Shown in pieces: positions 23,297-34,639 of a DNA stretch of 64,000 nucleotides. The position numbers and the translations under genes were made by a program. Position 1 is the first letter of the stretch. Every line of letters starts with the position of its first letter. The notes under the pieces are model-generated. The model worked only from the letters and a program-made list of their open reading frames with translations. It was not told the DNA's origin and searched no databases. Origin of the DNA: Eleusine coracana subsp. coracana (taxonomy: Eukaryota > Streptophyta > Magnoliopsida > Poales > Poaceae); the NCBI GenBank assembly GCA_032690845.1, contig CM064433.1, positions 41,414,658 through 41,478,657 on the forward strand. The letters run 5' to 3'.

Positions 23297-23308
23297 GCTC
23301 TGATACAA
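23297..23308 (-). promoter_or_regulatory. Primer-binding site of the copia element (one mismatch)
   Basis: The minus strand reads TTGTATCAGAGC, one base different from the initiator tRNA-Met site TGGTATCAGAGC, and lies next to the 5' LTR. Confidence 0.85.
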
Positions 23309-23309
23309 T

Positions 23310-23385
23310 TGATAGAAAAGATCTGTGCCTAGGCTAGCATCTAGCGAGGATCTTGTCATTGTGTTGAGTGATCTGGTACTGGATC

Positions 23386-23425
<40 letters not shown>

Positions 23426-23879
23426 GTGAGGAAGCGGAGCGAGGGCCATCACGGGGTCAATGGCCGGAGAGGAAGAAGACTCGGCGGCGGCACTAGTTCC
23501 GGCCATGTCGTCGACGGCGAGGATCTCGTCAAGTCCGTCGGCGAGGTGTCAGGGCAGAGGGGACAAAGGCCGCTGGTGTCGAAAGCCTTCGGGTCTCCAC
23601 CAGCCTTGTCCTGGTATAGCGGCGATGTACTACGTCGTGGCGGCGGCGGAAGGGAACCTTCCCGTCACTGGCTGCGCCTAACCTTGAGATCGGGTAAGGG
23701 TTTGTGTAGGGTGAACTGTAGCTACGGTCAACCTCGTGATCCGAGCCCCAGCTCCACCCCTCTTTTATATGGCGCAGTGTGATAGGGGGCCCACCAACCA
23801 TAGGTGGGTTGGGAGCACCCCCAATCAGGGCGCGATCTGGGCTGTTGGGCCGTTGGGCCCAACTGGAGATCTACTAACA
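23310..23879 (-). repeat. 5' LTR of the copia element
   Basis: A 570-bp partner of 17174-17744 with a longer GA microsatellite (about 23387-23428). Most differences from the other LTR are C/T or G/A. Confidence 0.95.
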
Positions 23880-23884
23880 CGCAT

Positions 23885-25100
23885 ATCTGAACACTGCACT
23901 TAAATCAGTGAAATTAAGGTGCGCAACGTTTGAAGTTACTAAACCGAAGTTACTAGAGAACTTTTTGTTTTTGCACACTGTAGGAAAAAGAACTGTGAAG
24001 AAGAACGCAAGAAAAGTACTTCCCTCACTTTGAGCTTCCATCTTTGCAAACTACAAATAACCCTAATAAGTGTGAATTTCGCAGTCCCTATTAGTAGTCT
24101 TCTTCTCCGGAAGTTCTCAAGCAGAGTTTTTTTTTCCTCAAAATTTGCCTGACCCTGGTGAAATGGTACTTAGTTGTTTAAATGTTTTAATTATTGTGGT
24201 TATTCCTGGGCCTTATTTGGTATTTCTCATTCCTCAAAAAAAGGCCAACTTAAACTTGGGCCGAACTACCCTCTTATGCCTTTAACTACCTTCAGCTGCA
24301 GAGGGTAAACGTTGTCTGGCCCTGGTTCGCTTTCAGTTCACGCAGCCCAACTGCATGTCAATATAAAAGGCAGTGCCACACAGAGGTGTATTAATGCACC
24401 ATATAAGCATATATACCGTGCTGGGTATTGTATTGACCAAATAGCACTTCTTATGTCAAGTCCTCTCGCGAAACGAGATCAGTGATACTCTAGACAAAGT
24501 TTACCTAGGATTAGAGAGCATCTGGAATTATCCTTCGGTCGCCATTAATGGTTGAAGGTATCTGGAAAGCAAGAGAGGAGAATAAATTACAAGACGTTTG
24601 GTTCGAAGATTTAGTGCATCCAGCATGAAAAACTCATTCAGCACCTGAGCGCGTGATTTGTGGTCGAATGTTCTGACCATTTCTGGGGAATGGATCAGTC
24701 CAAGAGCTACCTAGCATGTTGCATGATCCAGCTTGGCGAGCCAAACACGGAGGATGATTTGGATTTGGGAGTCCCTGATTCGTCAGATGAACTGGTGACA
24801 CAAAACCAAACCAGATCATGCGTGAAGTCATGGATGTGCAGTCAGTTTCTCATCTGATTTCTGCTGCATACAAAGAGTCTCATTGGGCCATAGATCCATG
24901 ATTGCGGACCTGAAGCCGTTAAGAATCTAGGAAATATAAGATGTTTGATTTCATAGCCCATTCAGAGATGAGACTGAAGAAAGTTAGCCACCGGTGTCTA
25001 CCATACGGAGATCTTAACGCACCATATATACTGACCTCTGCCTCATTCTAGAGAATGGACGAAAGTTATAACGCGTGTTCTGTTCGACTCCATGACGCTG
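23885..25100. other. Backbone block B (right part)
   Basis: Continues the copy of block A after the copia insertion: 24060-24245 matches 855-1020 and 24385-24690 matches 14580-14880. No gene recognised. Confidence 0.55.
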
Positions 25101-25337
25101 GTAGCAATGAAAGGCCTTGCCACTGCTTACCCAGCCACCCAGGTTAATATAAGCCAGGCAAGGGACGGAAGGAAGGACAAGGACACAAAACTATGAGAAA
25201 AAAAAAGATAGCAAAACAAATTTATTGCAGGGAAGGAAGAATAGGAAGAGCAGCATAATGGAAGCCAACGACACTGCCGTTCAGGCATGGTAAGGTGGTG
25301 GCTGCGGCATGAGCCAAATAGATGGCGCAGGCGGTGC

Positions 25338-25995
25338 AGTTGCAGTGGGGTCACTATGATGAGCATAAGAAGGGTTATTTGGTCAATACAATACTTGTCT
25401 AGTGTTCCAGGTGCCCACATTAATATATGCCAGGCAAGCCAAAGACGGTGTTCCACCATATTTACACTATCCTCTCTCATAGGTGCCTCTATATTTGTCC
25501 GTGTTAATTCTCCTGGTAAACGCAGAAGAAAGGATAAATGGTAGCTGGATCTGGTTCAATAGAAAAAAATGGTTTACCTTATAGGATTGGAAGATGCTGG
25601 GAATGAAATTCTAGTGAAGTTTTATCAGCAATGAGCTTTTCGTAATTGCTGGCGCCGTCACGGAGTCAAACAGAACACGCGTTATAATTTTCTTCCATTC
25701 TCTAGAAAGAGGCAGGCTAGGGATACAGAGATCACTGGGCAGGCAGTAAAGTTGCAGTGGGGTCACTGTGCTGAGCATAAGAAGGGTTATTTGGTCAATA
25801 CAATACTTGTCTAGTGTTCCGGGCGCTGCCCACGTTAATATATGCCAGGCAAGCCAAAGACGGAGTTCCACCATATTTACACTAGGTCTCTCATAGGCGC
25901 CTCTATATTTGTCTGTGTTAATTCTCCTGGTAAACGCAGAAGAAAGGATAAATGGTAGCTTGATCAGGTTGAAAAGAAAAAAATGGTTTACCTTA
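25338..25995 (+). repeat. Tandem pair of R-family units, period about 412 bp
   Basis: 25338-25578 and 25750-25995 are close copies ('gagcataagaagggttattt' starts at 25361 and at 25773). Both carry 'taatatatgccaggcaagcc' and run to the R core. The first copy is intact through 'ttataggattggaagatg'; the second is interrupted at that point by the insertion 25998-26703. Confidence 0.85.
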
Positions 25996-25997
25996 TA

Positions 25998-26703
25998 ATG
26001 TCGGCCATTGTTGCCTCCAGGACAATGGACGCGTATGTCCAGCAAGGTTAAAATCCTCGTCATTCAATAGATGTCGGCCATTTTTTTGGCAGCAAATTTT
26101 TTATGCACCACACTGTGAAAGAATTTGAATTCATCACCATAGTATCATTTATTAGTGACTGATATGATAATTTCATCATAAACTAAGGCAAGCAGAGGCA
26201 GGAGCAGAGTGAGCTACCACTTGTGAAAGAAACGTTGCTTTCATCCTACAGTACCTAATCATTGCCTAATCATTACTATTGCTAATCACCTCTGCTAGTT
26301 TTTTCAGTTCAGTTCGAGTTCGGTAGATAGCTAATCCTTTTACCCTGTCATCTACTTGAAGTAACTAACGATTGGATAATTTTTTGTTTTTCCCCTGATT
26401 TTTCTATACAATTTGATTGAACCACGTGTATCAATAAAATAAATATTTTGTGACACACAAAGGCTGTTATTAGTTGATTACATTTGTAAATTAGACTTTG
26501 TGACAGAAAATATCTTCGTGACATAGCAAATATTGTCATTGGATAAACTTTGACTACATGTATGACGTTGTTTATGACATACAACCTTTTATTGTCACAA
26601 AATCAAAGTGCCTAAAATAGAACATCATAAACTAGATGATATAATGACATTATGAGCTAATGTCATACCAAATATGTCAAAAAGCCACACATTTCTTGTA
26701 GTG
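25998..26703. mobile_element. CACTA-type element remnant, right terminus only
   Basis: The insertion ends TTTCTTGTAGTG, the inverse of the common CACTA terminus CACTACAAGAAA. The flanking unit continues 'ttataggattcgaagatgctggg' at 26704, exactly where the first tandem copy (25580) is uninterrupted. The left side lacks a matching CACTA end, so that end is lost or rearranged. The right half is rich in TGACA/TGTCA motifs, typical of subterminal repeats. Confidence 0.65.
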
Positions 26704-26719
26704 TTATAGGATTCGAAGA

Positions 26720-27285
26720 TGCTGGGAATGAAACTCTAGTGAAGTTTTATCCGCAATGAGCTTTTCGTAATGGTCGTACCAGCTTGCTGAGAATACCACA
26801 GCAAACAAAAATTTCGTGGTGCATTGACTATGTGTGATAATCTGTCTGGGTAATGCAGGTAACCTCCCAATATAAGACAACTAACTTATTTCCAACAAGT
26901 ACTCTTACCTCCCAGGGATATATTGTTGAGAATTGTAACTTTACAGTTTCCAATATATTTTTCTGATTAGTAATATTAGATTGTGGTAGATGGTTATAAA
27001 CGCCATTGATCCAGATCTATAGTAAGCCAACTTATGCATGAGGATAGCTCTTTGCCTCAAAAGCAAATACAGCAAAACGTGACACATTTCTATGTTTGGA
27101 CTTACAAACGTGAACCATAACAACATAAAGAAATATCTGAGTAAGGTGGGCATCTTCCGAGGCAGGACAAGGCTCAAGGGGTGCATTTTTTACAAGAAAC
27201 AGACATGTTCCATGATAACCAATTGTTTTTCAGTGTTTGGATGGTTTTTTGAGACAGTTAACTTAAAATATTAGCTCTAGACTGG
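26720..27285. other. Unassigned AT-rich stretch
   Basis: Nothing recognisable. It begins with the tail of an R unit and has no domain-bearing reading frame. Confidence 0.4.
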
Positions 27286-27289
27286 TTTT

Positions 27290-27690
27290 TTAGGAGTTTT
27301 ATTGTCCAAAATATTGGCCATTAGTTTTGAGAAACTATTGGCCAATTGTTTAAGGGTAATTTCATAATTGCACCATTATAAATGGTTTTATGTTTATTTT
27401 ACAATAGAAATCTAACCCTACCGAATTATTAAAACATCAATGGATCTTTTAAAAAATAAATCATCAATTATTAATCATATTACTAATTTATTTTTATTCA
27501 TGACAATATAAAATAATTATTATAAATCTACAAATTTTATTTTTTCTTCCGATTTTACCCTCAAACTGATAAACTATTGACCAGTAGTCATGTGTTTTGA
27601 TTATCAAATCTAAACTATTGGATCAAATTATTGGCCAATAGTTTTTCAAAACTAATTACTAATATTTTAGACAGTAAAACTCGTCTTTTT
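27290..27690. mobile_element. MITE with long terminal inverted repeats, family unknown
   Basis: The left arm 'gagttttattgtccaaaata' (from about 27295) and the inverse of the right arm 'gagttttactgtctaaaata' (to about 27684) match over some 55 bp, on through 'aaactattggccaa'. The interior is AT-rich. I could not settle the target duplication. Confidence 0.6.
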
Positions 27691-27951
27691 TTTTTCTTAA
27701 ATAGTAAAGCGCATATGACAATTGTTGCCTCTGGTTGCAACACACGAAAAATTATCTTAATCTCTTTATATATAAGAGAATATATTTATGACAATGTGAA
27801 GCTTATAACACATTTATGGACATTTTATTTGCTACTGAGTGCTCCACACCATGTGCTCAGTTGTACTATCAAAAGTACCACAGTCCATTTAAACTATGGA
27901 TCATCACTAATGTGATCTCATAAAATGCAATGCAATGGAGATTGAGGTACA

Positions 27952-28629
27952 TAGTGTTTTTCTAGACGTAAGACGTAGACAGACGACAAGCTGACGATTA
28001 GAGTCTAGATGGTCTAGATGATGTCTAGACGTATTAGACATGTTAGATGTATTTGTACTACAAGAGTTAAATATAGCACATATTTAAACTGAGGCGGTAA
28101 AAAAAATCAAATGTATAGCACATATTTCTACTATAGCAGTAAAAAGATAACAAAATATAGCATGAAAAATAACAATAATCAATGATAGATAGATAAATTA
28201 ATAATTAAATACACTAATAATTATAATTTTTAAACTCATAAACATAAAAACATCCTAAATAGGACGTAGAATGCAAGTACATGAATACCTGTTGGCTAAA
28301 TAAATTCTTAATCATCATTGTCTCTCACTTCCTTCTGCTAATAATTATATGAACCACTTCCTATTAGCCTAGAGAGGTGCCTAGATGCACAAAATAATGT
28401 TTAAACATGTCCAGAACATGTCTAGACGTCATGTTTAGCTGATCAAAGACTATTTAAATAGTCTTAGAAGATGTCTAGACGTCACATTTAGCCGGTCAAA
28501 GACTATTTAAATGGTCTTAGATGCGTTTTGTGTCTAGAGTGGTGACTAGGGGATAGACTCAATGGCAACCCCAAGTCTGACGTCTAGACATCGTCTAGAC
28601 GGTCTAGACGCACATCTAGAAAAACACTG
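27952..28629. mobile_element. Non-autonomous hAT element with 8-bp target duplication
   Basis: 678 bp. Ends are TAGTGTTTTTCTAGAC and, inverted, CAGTGTTTTTCTAGAT. A perfect 8-bp duplication GAGGTACA flanks it (27944-27951 and 28630-28637), the size made by hAT transposases. The palindrome GTCTAGAC or close variants recur many times near both ends, plausible transposase binding sites. It has no transposase gene. Confidence 0.88.
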
Positions 28630-28637
28630 GAGGTACA

Positions 28638-30205
28638 TCTAATGTATCCATTAATAGGTTCCTATAATGCTAGTAGCCTCCATAAGATTGAGTTTATGGT
28701 AGAAGGCATTAGGAATTATCCTTCCGCAGTTTCATTATTGCTCCCAGGCAATATAGATGCATAATTGGTTACCTAGAAGTGGCAAGAATCTCGGGAATAT
28801 GAGATGCTTGGGTAGTTTGCTTGAGGTACCAGAGTTGTGACTGCAACTAAATAAAAAGGATCATATTTAACAATCAGCACATGTGAACTGGTCCTTATAT
28901 ATTTAGCTTCCGGAACTTCAGTATATTTTTTGGTTTTCGGATAAAAAAAGAGAGGACATAATTACTATTAAGGGTATGTAGTCGTATCAGAGTCTTATTA
29001 CATGACTCATAGTGCACAATTATAAGTATTTTATAATAAGACCCCTGTATGACTACTATTTCCTTAACAATTACAGCCTTGAAATACAATGTCGTCTGAG
29101 TAGAGTATAAGAACAACAAAATAAAAGACTTCTAACTTTGGTGATTAGGTCAGTCTCGATGGTCCTTTTATTTGCATTTAATTAGATGACATATAAAAAA
29201 TAATGACATGGCAAGGAATTTATTATGAAAGAGTGCAAATATCGTACATGAAAGACTATGGGCACCCTTTCCAACAAAGTGAAAACCAAATGAAAGTGGG
29301 CTGAGAGCCTTTTCTTTGATCCCAACCAAATCCAACCAAACGCTAATGACCACCTAGCAACAATTTAATATTTTAACAAACCTATGAAATCGTGATATGA
29401 TACTAGGCATTGAGAGATGCAATTTAATTTCATAGAACAAGAGCTAAAAACTGATATGATACTCTTGGAAATAGTGTGATCAAAGAGTCCATTGAGATTG
29501 GCCTTAGCAAACAGGAGACCCGCTGAGGCCACCACACCCCCGATCGAGGTTCAGCGGGGTGTAAAATTAACTTGCTCCTTCATGTCAACGGCTTGGAATT
29601 TGTCTTTTCGGAACATATGGAATTCCGCACATTGTTTTTATGACACCTTATTGAAACATGGTTTTGATTCTTCAGAAACATATTTTTATTGCACTGGAAG
29701 GTAAAAAGGAAGGGGCTCAGTTTTTATTAGGTGTAGCTACCATTACTGAACTCATCTATTGGACTGGTCCATTTTGATTGTAGGCAGCCAATCAGCCATT
29801 CTTCCCCACACAGCCTCCGTCAAATTACACTGCGTGTGAATTTGATGTTGTTTCTGGCTCACGCTAACACATCGGGCATGTCAGTTGCAAGGCAAGTTCT
29901 TCTTAGCCAGATTATCAGTCGTGGGCATTTACCATGCATAGTCAACCATGCAAGGAAGGAACTCGTAAGTCAGCCTTTGGCACTCCAAAGGATAGTATTA
30001 GTGCGAGGGAATAATTTCAAAACCTTAACTCTGCCCCACGAGAGGCAGTAACATGGACTTTTTATTGTGGGTCGTCCGGTCGTGGACCACTTATTGCAAC
30101 GCGGGCTTGTCAGGTTCATCGATGTCCAATCAAGTAAATTGCAATGAATTATTGATGGCCTATAGGATACCCAGCAACGGTGCATGTGCCACAATGCCCA
30201 CCATA
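28638..30205. other. Unassigned stretch
   Basis: No gene recognised. 'gtagaaggcattaggaattatcc' near 28698 resembles the R core. 29836-30050 carries a fragment also seen near 34900 ('gcctgaactctgctccc' there). Confidence 0.4.
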
Positions 30206-30207
30206 TA

Positions 30208-30718
30208 CTTCCTCCATATCTAAAAAAAACTGTGTTTTGAGGTTTTGGCAACATATCAAAAAATAATGCGTTCTGGGAAGTTTTGACTACTCCTGACGAA
30301 ATTACCCCCAACACATGCATAACTGTCGCTTGTTTCCAAGACTATGATGCATCGTTACCCTGCCTCCCTTCGCGCCTTGCCGAGGAGAATTGATGGCGTT
30401 CGTGACCCCATCGGTGCCCCGCCTCCTACCATCCCGTTCGTGACCCCATCGGCACCCTAAACCCTAAGTTAGGGAGGCGGGGATCACGAACAGGATGGTA
30501 GGAGGCGGGGCACCGATGGGGTCACGAACGCTATCAATTCTCCTCGGGAAGGCGCGAAGGGAGGTGGGGTAATGATGCGTCGTAGTCTTAGAAACAAGCA
30601 ACAATTATGCATGTGTTGGGGGTAATTTCATCAGGAGTAGCCAAAACTTCCCAGAACGCATTATTTTTTGATATGTTGCCAAAACCTCAAAATGCAGTTT
30701 TTTTAGATATGGAGGGAG
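30208..30718. mobile_element. Long foldback Stowaway-type MITE
   Basis: 511 bp flanked by TA on both sides (30206-30207, 30719-30720). Ends are CTTCCTCCATATCT and, inverted, CTCCCTCCATATCT, the Stowaway (Tc1/mariner) pattern. Almost the whole element is one inverted repeat: arms of about 230 bp match closely from 'tctaaaaaaaactg' to 'cctcctaccatcc', around a roughly 50-bp centre. A transcript would fold into a very long hairpin. Confidence 0.9.
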
Positions 30719-31606
30719 TACTAGCCGTTCACTAGAAGCATCTGCCTTTATCCATGGCAAACACAGAAGAATGAGTAGTGACATGGTAGAGAGATCAATT
30801 TTAGTTGAATAAAAATGGTTTAGCGTATAGGATTGGAAGACATCGAGAATTAAACTCTGACGAAGGTGTACATATCATGACATTATTGTAAAGGTCATAT
30901 CCGTTTGTTGGGATGAAACAGAGGTTCCATGTTATATCCCAGTGCAGGAAATGCCTAATGCGGTGCCCAACTTTACGACGGTTTGCCGTGAATTAGTCTT
31001 GGTCTGAGAGCATAAGAGGTTTCACAATGCAAATCATGCAGCAAACGTAGCGTTTGTCACCTCAGACGTTGGCAGAGAAGGGTTTTATAGGCGATGGGTT
31101 ACATCCTAACGTGTAAAACGGGATGGCTTGTCAAACAAAGACTGCCAGAGCAGCAATTTCTTTATCATTTGCCTTATAGGTTTGCTAAGGCAGGATCACC
31201 CTAGTCGGACGAAGCAGCACCAGTTTCTGCTTCCCCCCCCCCCCCCCCCCCCCCCCCTAGTGCTTAAGTTTGCTTGTGCAGGATCGTCAGAGCACACGGA
31301 CAAGGAAGTGATGATCAGCCAGACCACTCTGCTCCGAAAACAGTGCCAATTCGAGAGGCATGTCAAGCTGGCCATGCTGCGTGACCAAGCAAAGTCTCAC
31401 ATGCCGGAGTGGGGCTGACAACTGATCGTATGAAATCCTCGGCCATTCCTAGAGGAAAGAATATCTCCACCCAGCGACGTACTGTACCGCTCAATTCAAT
31501 CGGAGCATGCTTGAGGGAACAAGCAACCAACTGCCAAGGAAACATACTAACCGGCAATTTGCCACCTCTGGAGACTCTTATGGCTGCATAGGCCTGGTGG
31601 ACCATT
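30719..31606 (+). repeat. R-family unit fragment
   Basis: Contains an R core ('tataggattggaagacatcg' from 30825) and the section 'cagccagaccactctgctcc' near 31317 that follows R cores elsewhere. A run of 25 C residues lies at 31233-31257. No gene recognised. Confidence 0.6.
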
Positions 31607-32858
31607 CACTACAACAAAAAGAATTTATGACGGCGTTGTAAAAAAGCTCGTAGCGGCGATCTTGAAGAGATCCGCCGCTACAGTGGCCTTCTAGATTTTA
31701 GCGGCGGCTCACAATATGGTCCGCAGCTAAAAATTAATTTTTAGCGGCAGATCACATTACGGGTCACCGCTATAAATGGGCTCTATTATTTTTAGCGGCG
31801 GATCACATTGTGGGCCGCCGCTAAAAATTAAAGCCCATTTCATTTTTGGCCTATTTGAAACCCTACCTTTCTCTAATAAATATCCCTCCCTCAACCCTAA
31901 CTCTTCACCCCCCCCCCTCTCTCTCTCTCTCCCAAGCCGGCGGCCACCATCTCCCTCGCGCGCCTCTCTCTTTCTCTTGCGCCTCTCTCACCCTCTCGCC
32001 TCCGACCACTCCTCGCCTCTCTCACCCTCTCGCCTCCGACCACGCCCCCCGAGGAGGAGGGCGGCAGCACGACCCGTGGCAACAGCGCACCCCGAGGAGA
32101 GGGCGGCGGCGTGCCCTGAGGAGAGGGCCAGATCCGGCAGCAGCGAGCTCGGGAGGCGGTGCTGTGCAACCGCGACTGCGCGTGAGCGGCGGGCGGCCAA
32201 GAGCAGTGGCGGCGGCGGATCTACGGCCGGATCCCCTCTCTGCCTCGTCGCCGAGGCACCTCGCCCCCTCCTCCTCCCTCCCAAGCGCGGCGGCGCCTCC
32301 CTCTACTCTCCTCTCCGGCCCTCCCCCGTCACGGATCTGACTGGGGCGGCCTCGTGGGAGGCCTGGCGGCAGCTACGGGGCGACCGGGCCTGCAGGCGAG
32401 CTGCGGCCTCGCGGGCGGCGGCCCCGGATTTGGCGCTCGAGCACAGCGCCCCTCCCTCACACCTTCGGGCACGGCGGCGGACTCCTCCCCGGTGGCGCGA
32501 CGTCCTCCCCAACGGCGCGACGCACTCCCTCCTTCGGATCTGGCCGCCCTCTTCGCCCGACGGCCATGAGGCGGCATCACGGGCCTAGATGTGGGCTCTG
32601 ATGCGTGGGCCGAGGTTGGGCCCGTGGGCGCGGACGGGCCTAGATGCAGCCTTTTTTTTGTTTTTCTGGGTCTGTGGTAGTGGCGGGTGATATTGTTACC
32701 CGCCGTTACAGTAATGTTTCCAGCGGCAGTGTGATTGATCCATGTACGACCCGCCGCAACAAAGTTCTTTTTTTAGCTGCGTTTTCATTACGGCGGGTCG
32801 GCCCGCCCGCTGCTATAGCGCTTTTGAACCGCCACTACAGGTAGTTTTTGTGGTAGTG
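31607..32858. mobile_element. Non-autonomous CACTA element (CACTA-1)
   Basis: 1,252 bp. Ends are CACTACAACAAAAA and, inverted, CACTACCACAAAAA. A 3-bp target duplication ATT flanks it (31604-31606, 32859-32861), as expected for CACTA. The left subterminal part has tandem copies of a self-complementary 'ttagcggcgg...ccgccgctaa' unit. The interior (about 31860-32590) is GC-rich with a 270-codon plus-strand open frame of Pro/Arg/Ala/Ser-rich composition. That frame starts inside the subterminal repeats, so it is probably not a real protein, though a captured exon is possible. Confidence 0.9.
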
Positions 32859-32861
32859 ATT

Positions 32862-34094
32862 CCTGATTGTAAACTGGTACTATATAGTTTAGTGTGTCAT
32901 TGTGGGCTGAGAGTGTTAGACAGCCATCAACTTCCTCAGGTTCGTCACAAAAAAAAAACATGGTGCACAAAATCAGGCATCAGAAATAATGCACTTAATG
33001 TTCACATCTCAGCACAAAATCAGAGAGAAGGGATCATATTTTACAACCAGCATAAGAGAACTACTCCTCATGTGCCTCGAGACTTCAAAGCCCTATTTCT
33101 TCTCCAAGAGGGACTAGGATCTGTACCACTTTTTTTTCTTGAGCCGTATATTTCTTATTCTACCCGTCAGTTCTTACGGCCCTTCATCTGGTCAGTTCCA
33201 GTCATAATATTGATTCTAGACAAAAGCTTACTTCAGGATTAGAAGGCATTGGGAATTATCCTTTTGCCATGTCATGATCAAAGATATTTGGAACAAAATA
33301 ATGGCAGCAAATTACATAGGGCAGCATTTCCACATCCAGAACCTGATGCACAGTCTGCTGCGTGGTCATCAGCATGGTTATCAGCCGGCAATGGAAGACT
33401 ACCTCCGGTGTTTATCTTAGAATATTTGAGGTGGCGATCCGAGACAATTACTGTAGAACAGCATGGTCATCCGGTGGGAATGGAGCACTGTGATGGCATG
33501 CCACCAACTTACGTTCAGACGTCCGGTGGTGCATAGGATGGCATAAATGAGTACACAAGTCTTGCATGGATGTATTGATGCAGGATGGACGAAAACAACA
33601 GGAAGGCCTAAGCTAAAGCTTCATCCAACCTCAAGCTGTCCGATAAACTGCATTCTGGCGAACCCATGCTGTGCTTGATTTTCTCTCCACCATCACACAT
33701 GAGGACTAAGCAAGCAAGATGGCCACCACCAAAGAAACATGTACCTAATTTGAGATACACTTCGTTATTGATTTTTTGATATAACAGGAAGAATGTATTA
33801 ATATTAGCTTTGGCCCTGAAAAAGGGCTACAGCCAACTAGCCTTGATTCTCAAGAGAGTAACAGTCAAAATACATTCAACCATTAACTTGGCCATCACCA
33901 GACTTTCACAGTTGTCATAGTGATTAAAAAATAAAGCATATCCTTTAAATGTATTTATTATCTTTCAATGGAAAACCAGCATCATAAGATCAGTGACAAG
34001 CATATCCAAGGCAATTCCGGAGAGGATGTGCTGTCCACAATGGAACAAGACCGATAACCTCTGTGGAGCTTTTCAGAATGGATGGTGACCCAAA
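32862..34094. other. R-related backbone
   Basis: An R-like core, 'aggattagaaggcattggg', starts at 33235. The rest shows no recognised gene or domain. Confidence 0.45.
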
Positions 34095-34102
34095 CCTGTA
34101 CG

Positions 34103-34631
34103 TAGGGGTGAAATCGGATCCGATACGGACAGATATAGATCATCCTATATCGTGTCATGTATCTTTTTTTCACGGATCAGGAGTCGGAACAGATAGTGCC
34201 AGATAATTATTTCTTAATCTCACACCCTATCCTCTATTCTTATTTTCGAGTCGGATTCAGACACACATGTTATTAAAAGATTTGCATGGATAAAAAATTA
34301 TATAATAGACATGTAGTTAGAGTCAGAATGAACATAACAATAGCTAATACAAGAAAACAAATCAACTTGTTTAACTATATACATCAAATTTTTAGATTTC
34401 TTTTATATTTTCAATGTCTAAATAATTTAAATTAAATCAGATTACTTAAATCCTAGATCTGGGACGGATACTGCTCATCCCATATCCTATCCCACCAGTT
34501 TTTCTCGGATTCAGATTCAGACACTGATAATATCGGATGATTATTAGTGCATCCTATATCTGGTCATATTTATTTTCTCGGTGATCGAATCATGGGACGG
34601 TCGGATATTATCCGTCCCATTTTCATCCTTA
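34103..34631. mobile_element. hAT-like MITE
   Basis: 529 bp. Left end TAGGGGTGAAATCGGATCC; inverted right end TAAGGATGAAAATGGGACGG. Flanks CCTGTACG and CTTGTAGG agree at 6 of 8 positions, an aged 8-bp target duplication. 'cggat' motifs recur near both ends. Non-coding. Confidence 0.7.
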
Positions 34632-34639
34632 CTTGTAGG

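Larger units (their letters stand above)
17174..23879 (-). mobile_element. Complete but decayed Ty1/copia LTR retrotransposon
   Basis: The element is 6,706 bp with TGATAG...CTAACA ends and a perfect 5-bp target duplication CGCAT (17169-17173 and 23880-23884). Minus-strand order is 5' LTR, primer site, long leader, gag, protease, integrase, RT, RNase H, purine tract, 3' LTR. Integrase before RT is the copia order. Reading frames are broken by several stops and at least one frameshift. By eye about 35 differences, nearly all transitions, separate the LTRs outside their GA repeat (roughly 6-7%), so it is far older than the Tekay element next door. Confidence 0.96.

Noticed and set aside
31776..32588. 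270-codon frame inside CACTA-1
   Set aside because: Starts in subterminal repeats and is low-complexity Pro/Arg/Ser; no domain. Kept only as a possible capture, not as a CDS.
33760..33900. Possible LINE 3' end near 33780-33840 (antisense)
   Set aside because: Composition is suggestive only; no RT motif or poly-A boundary.
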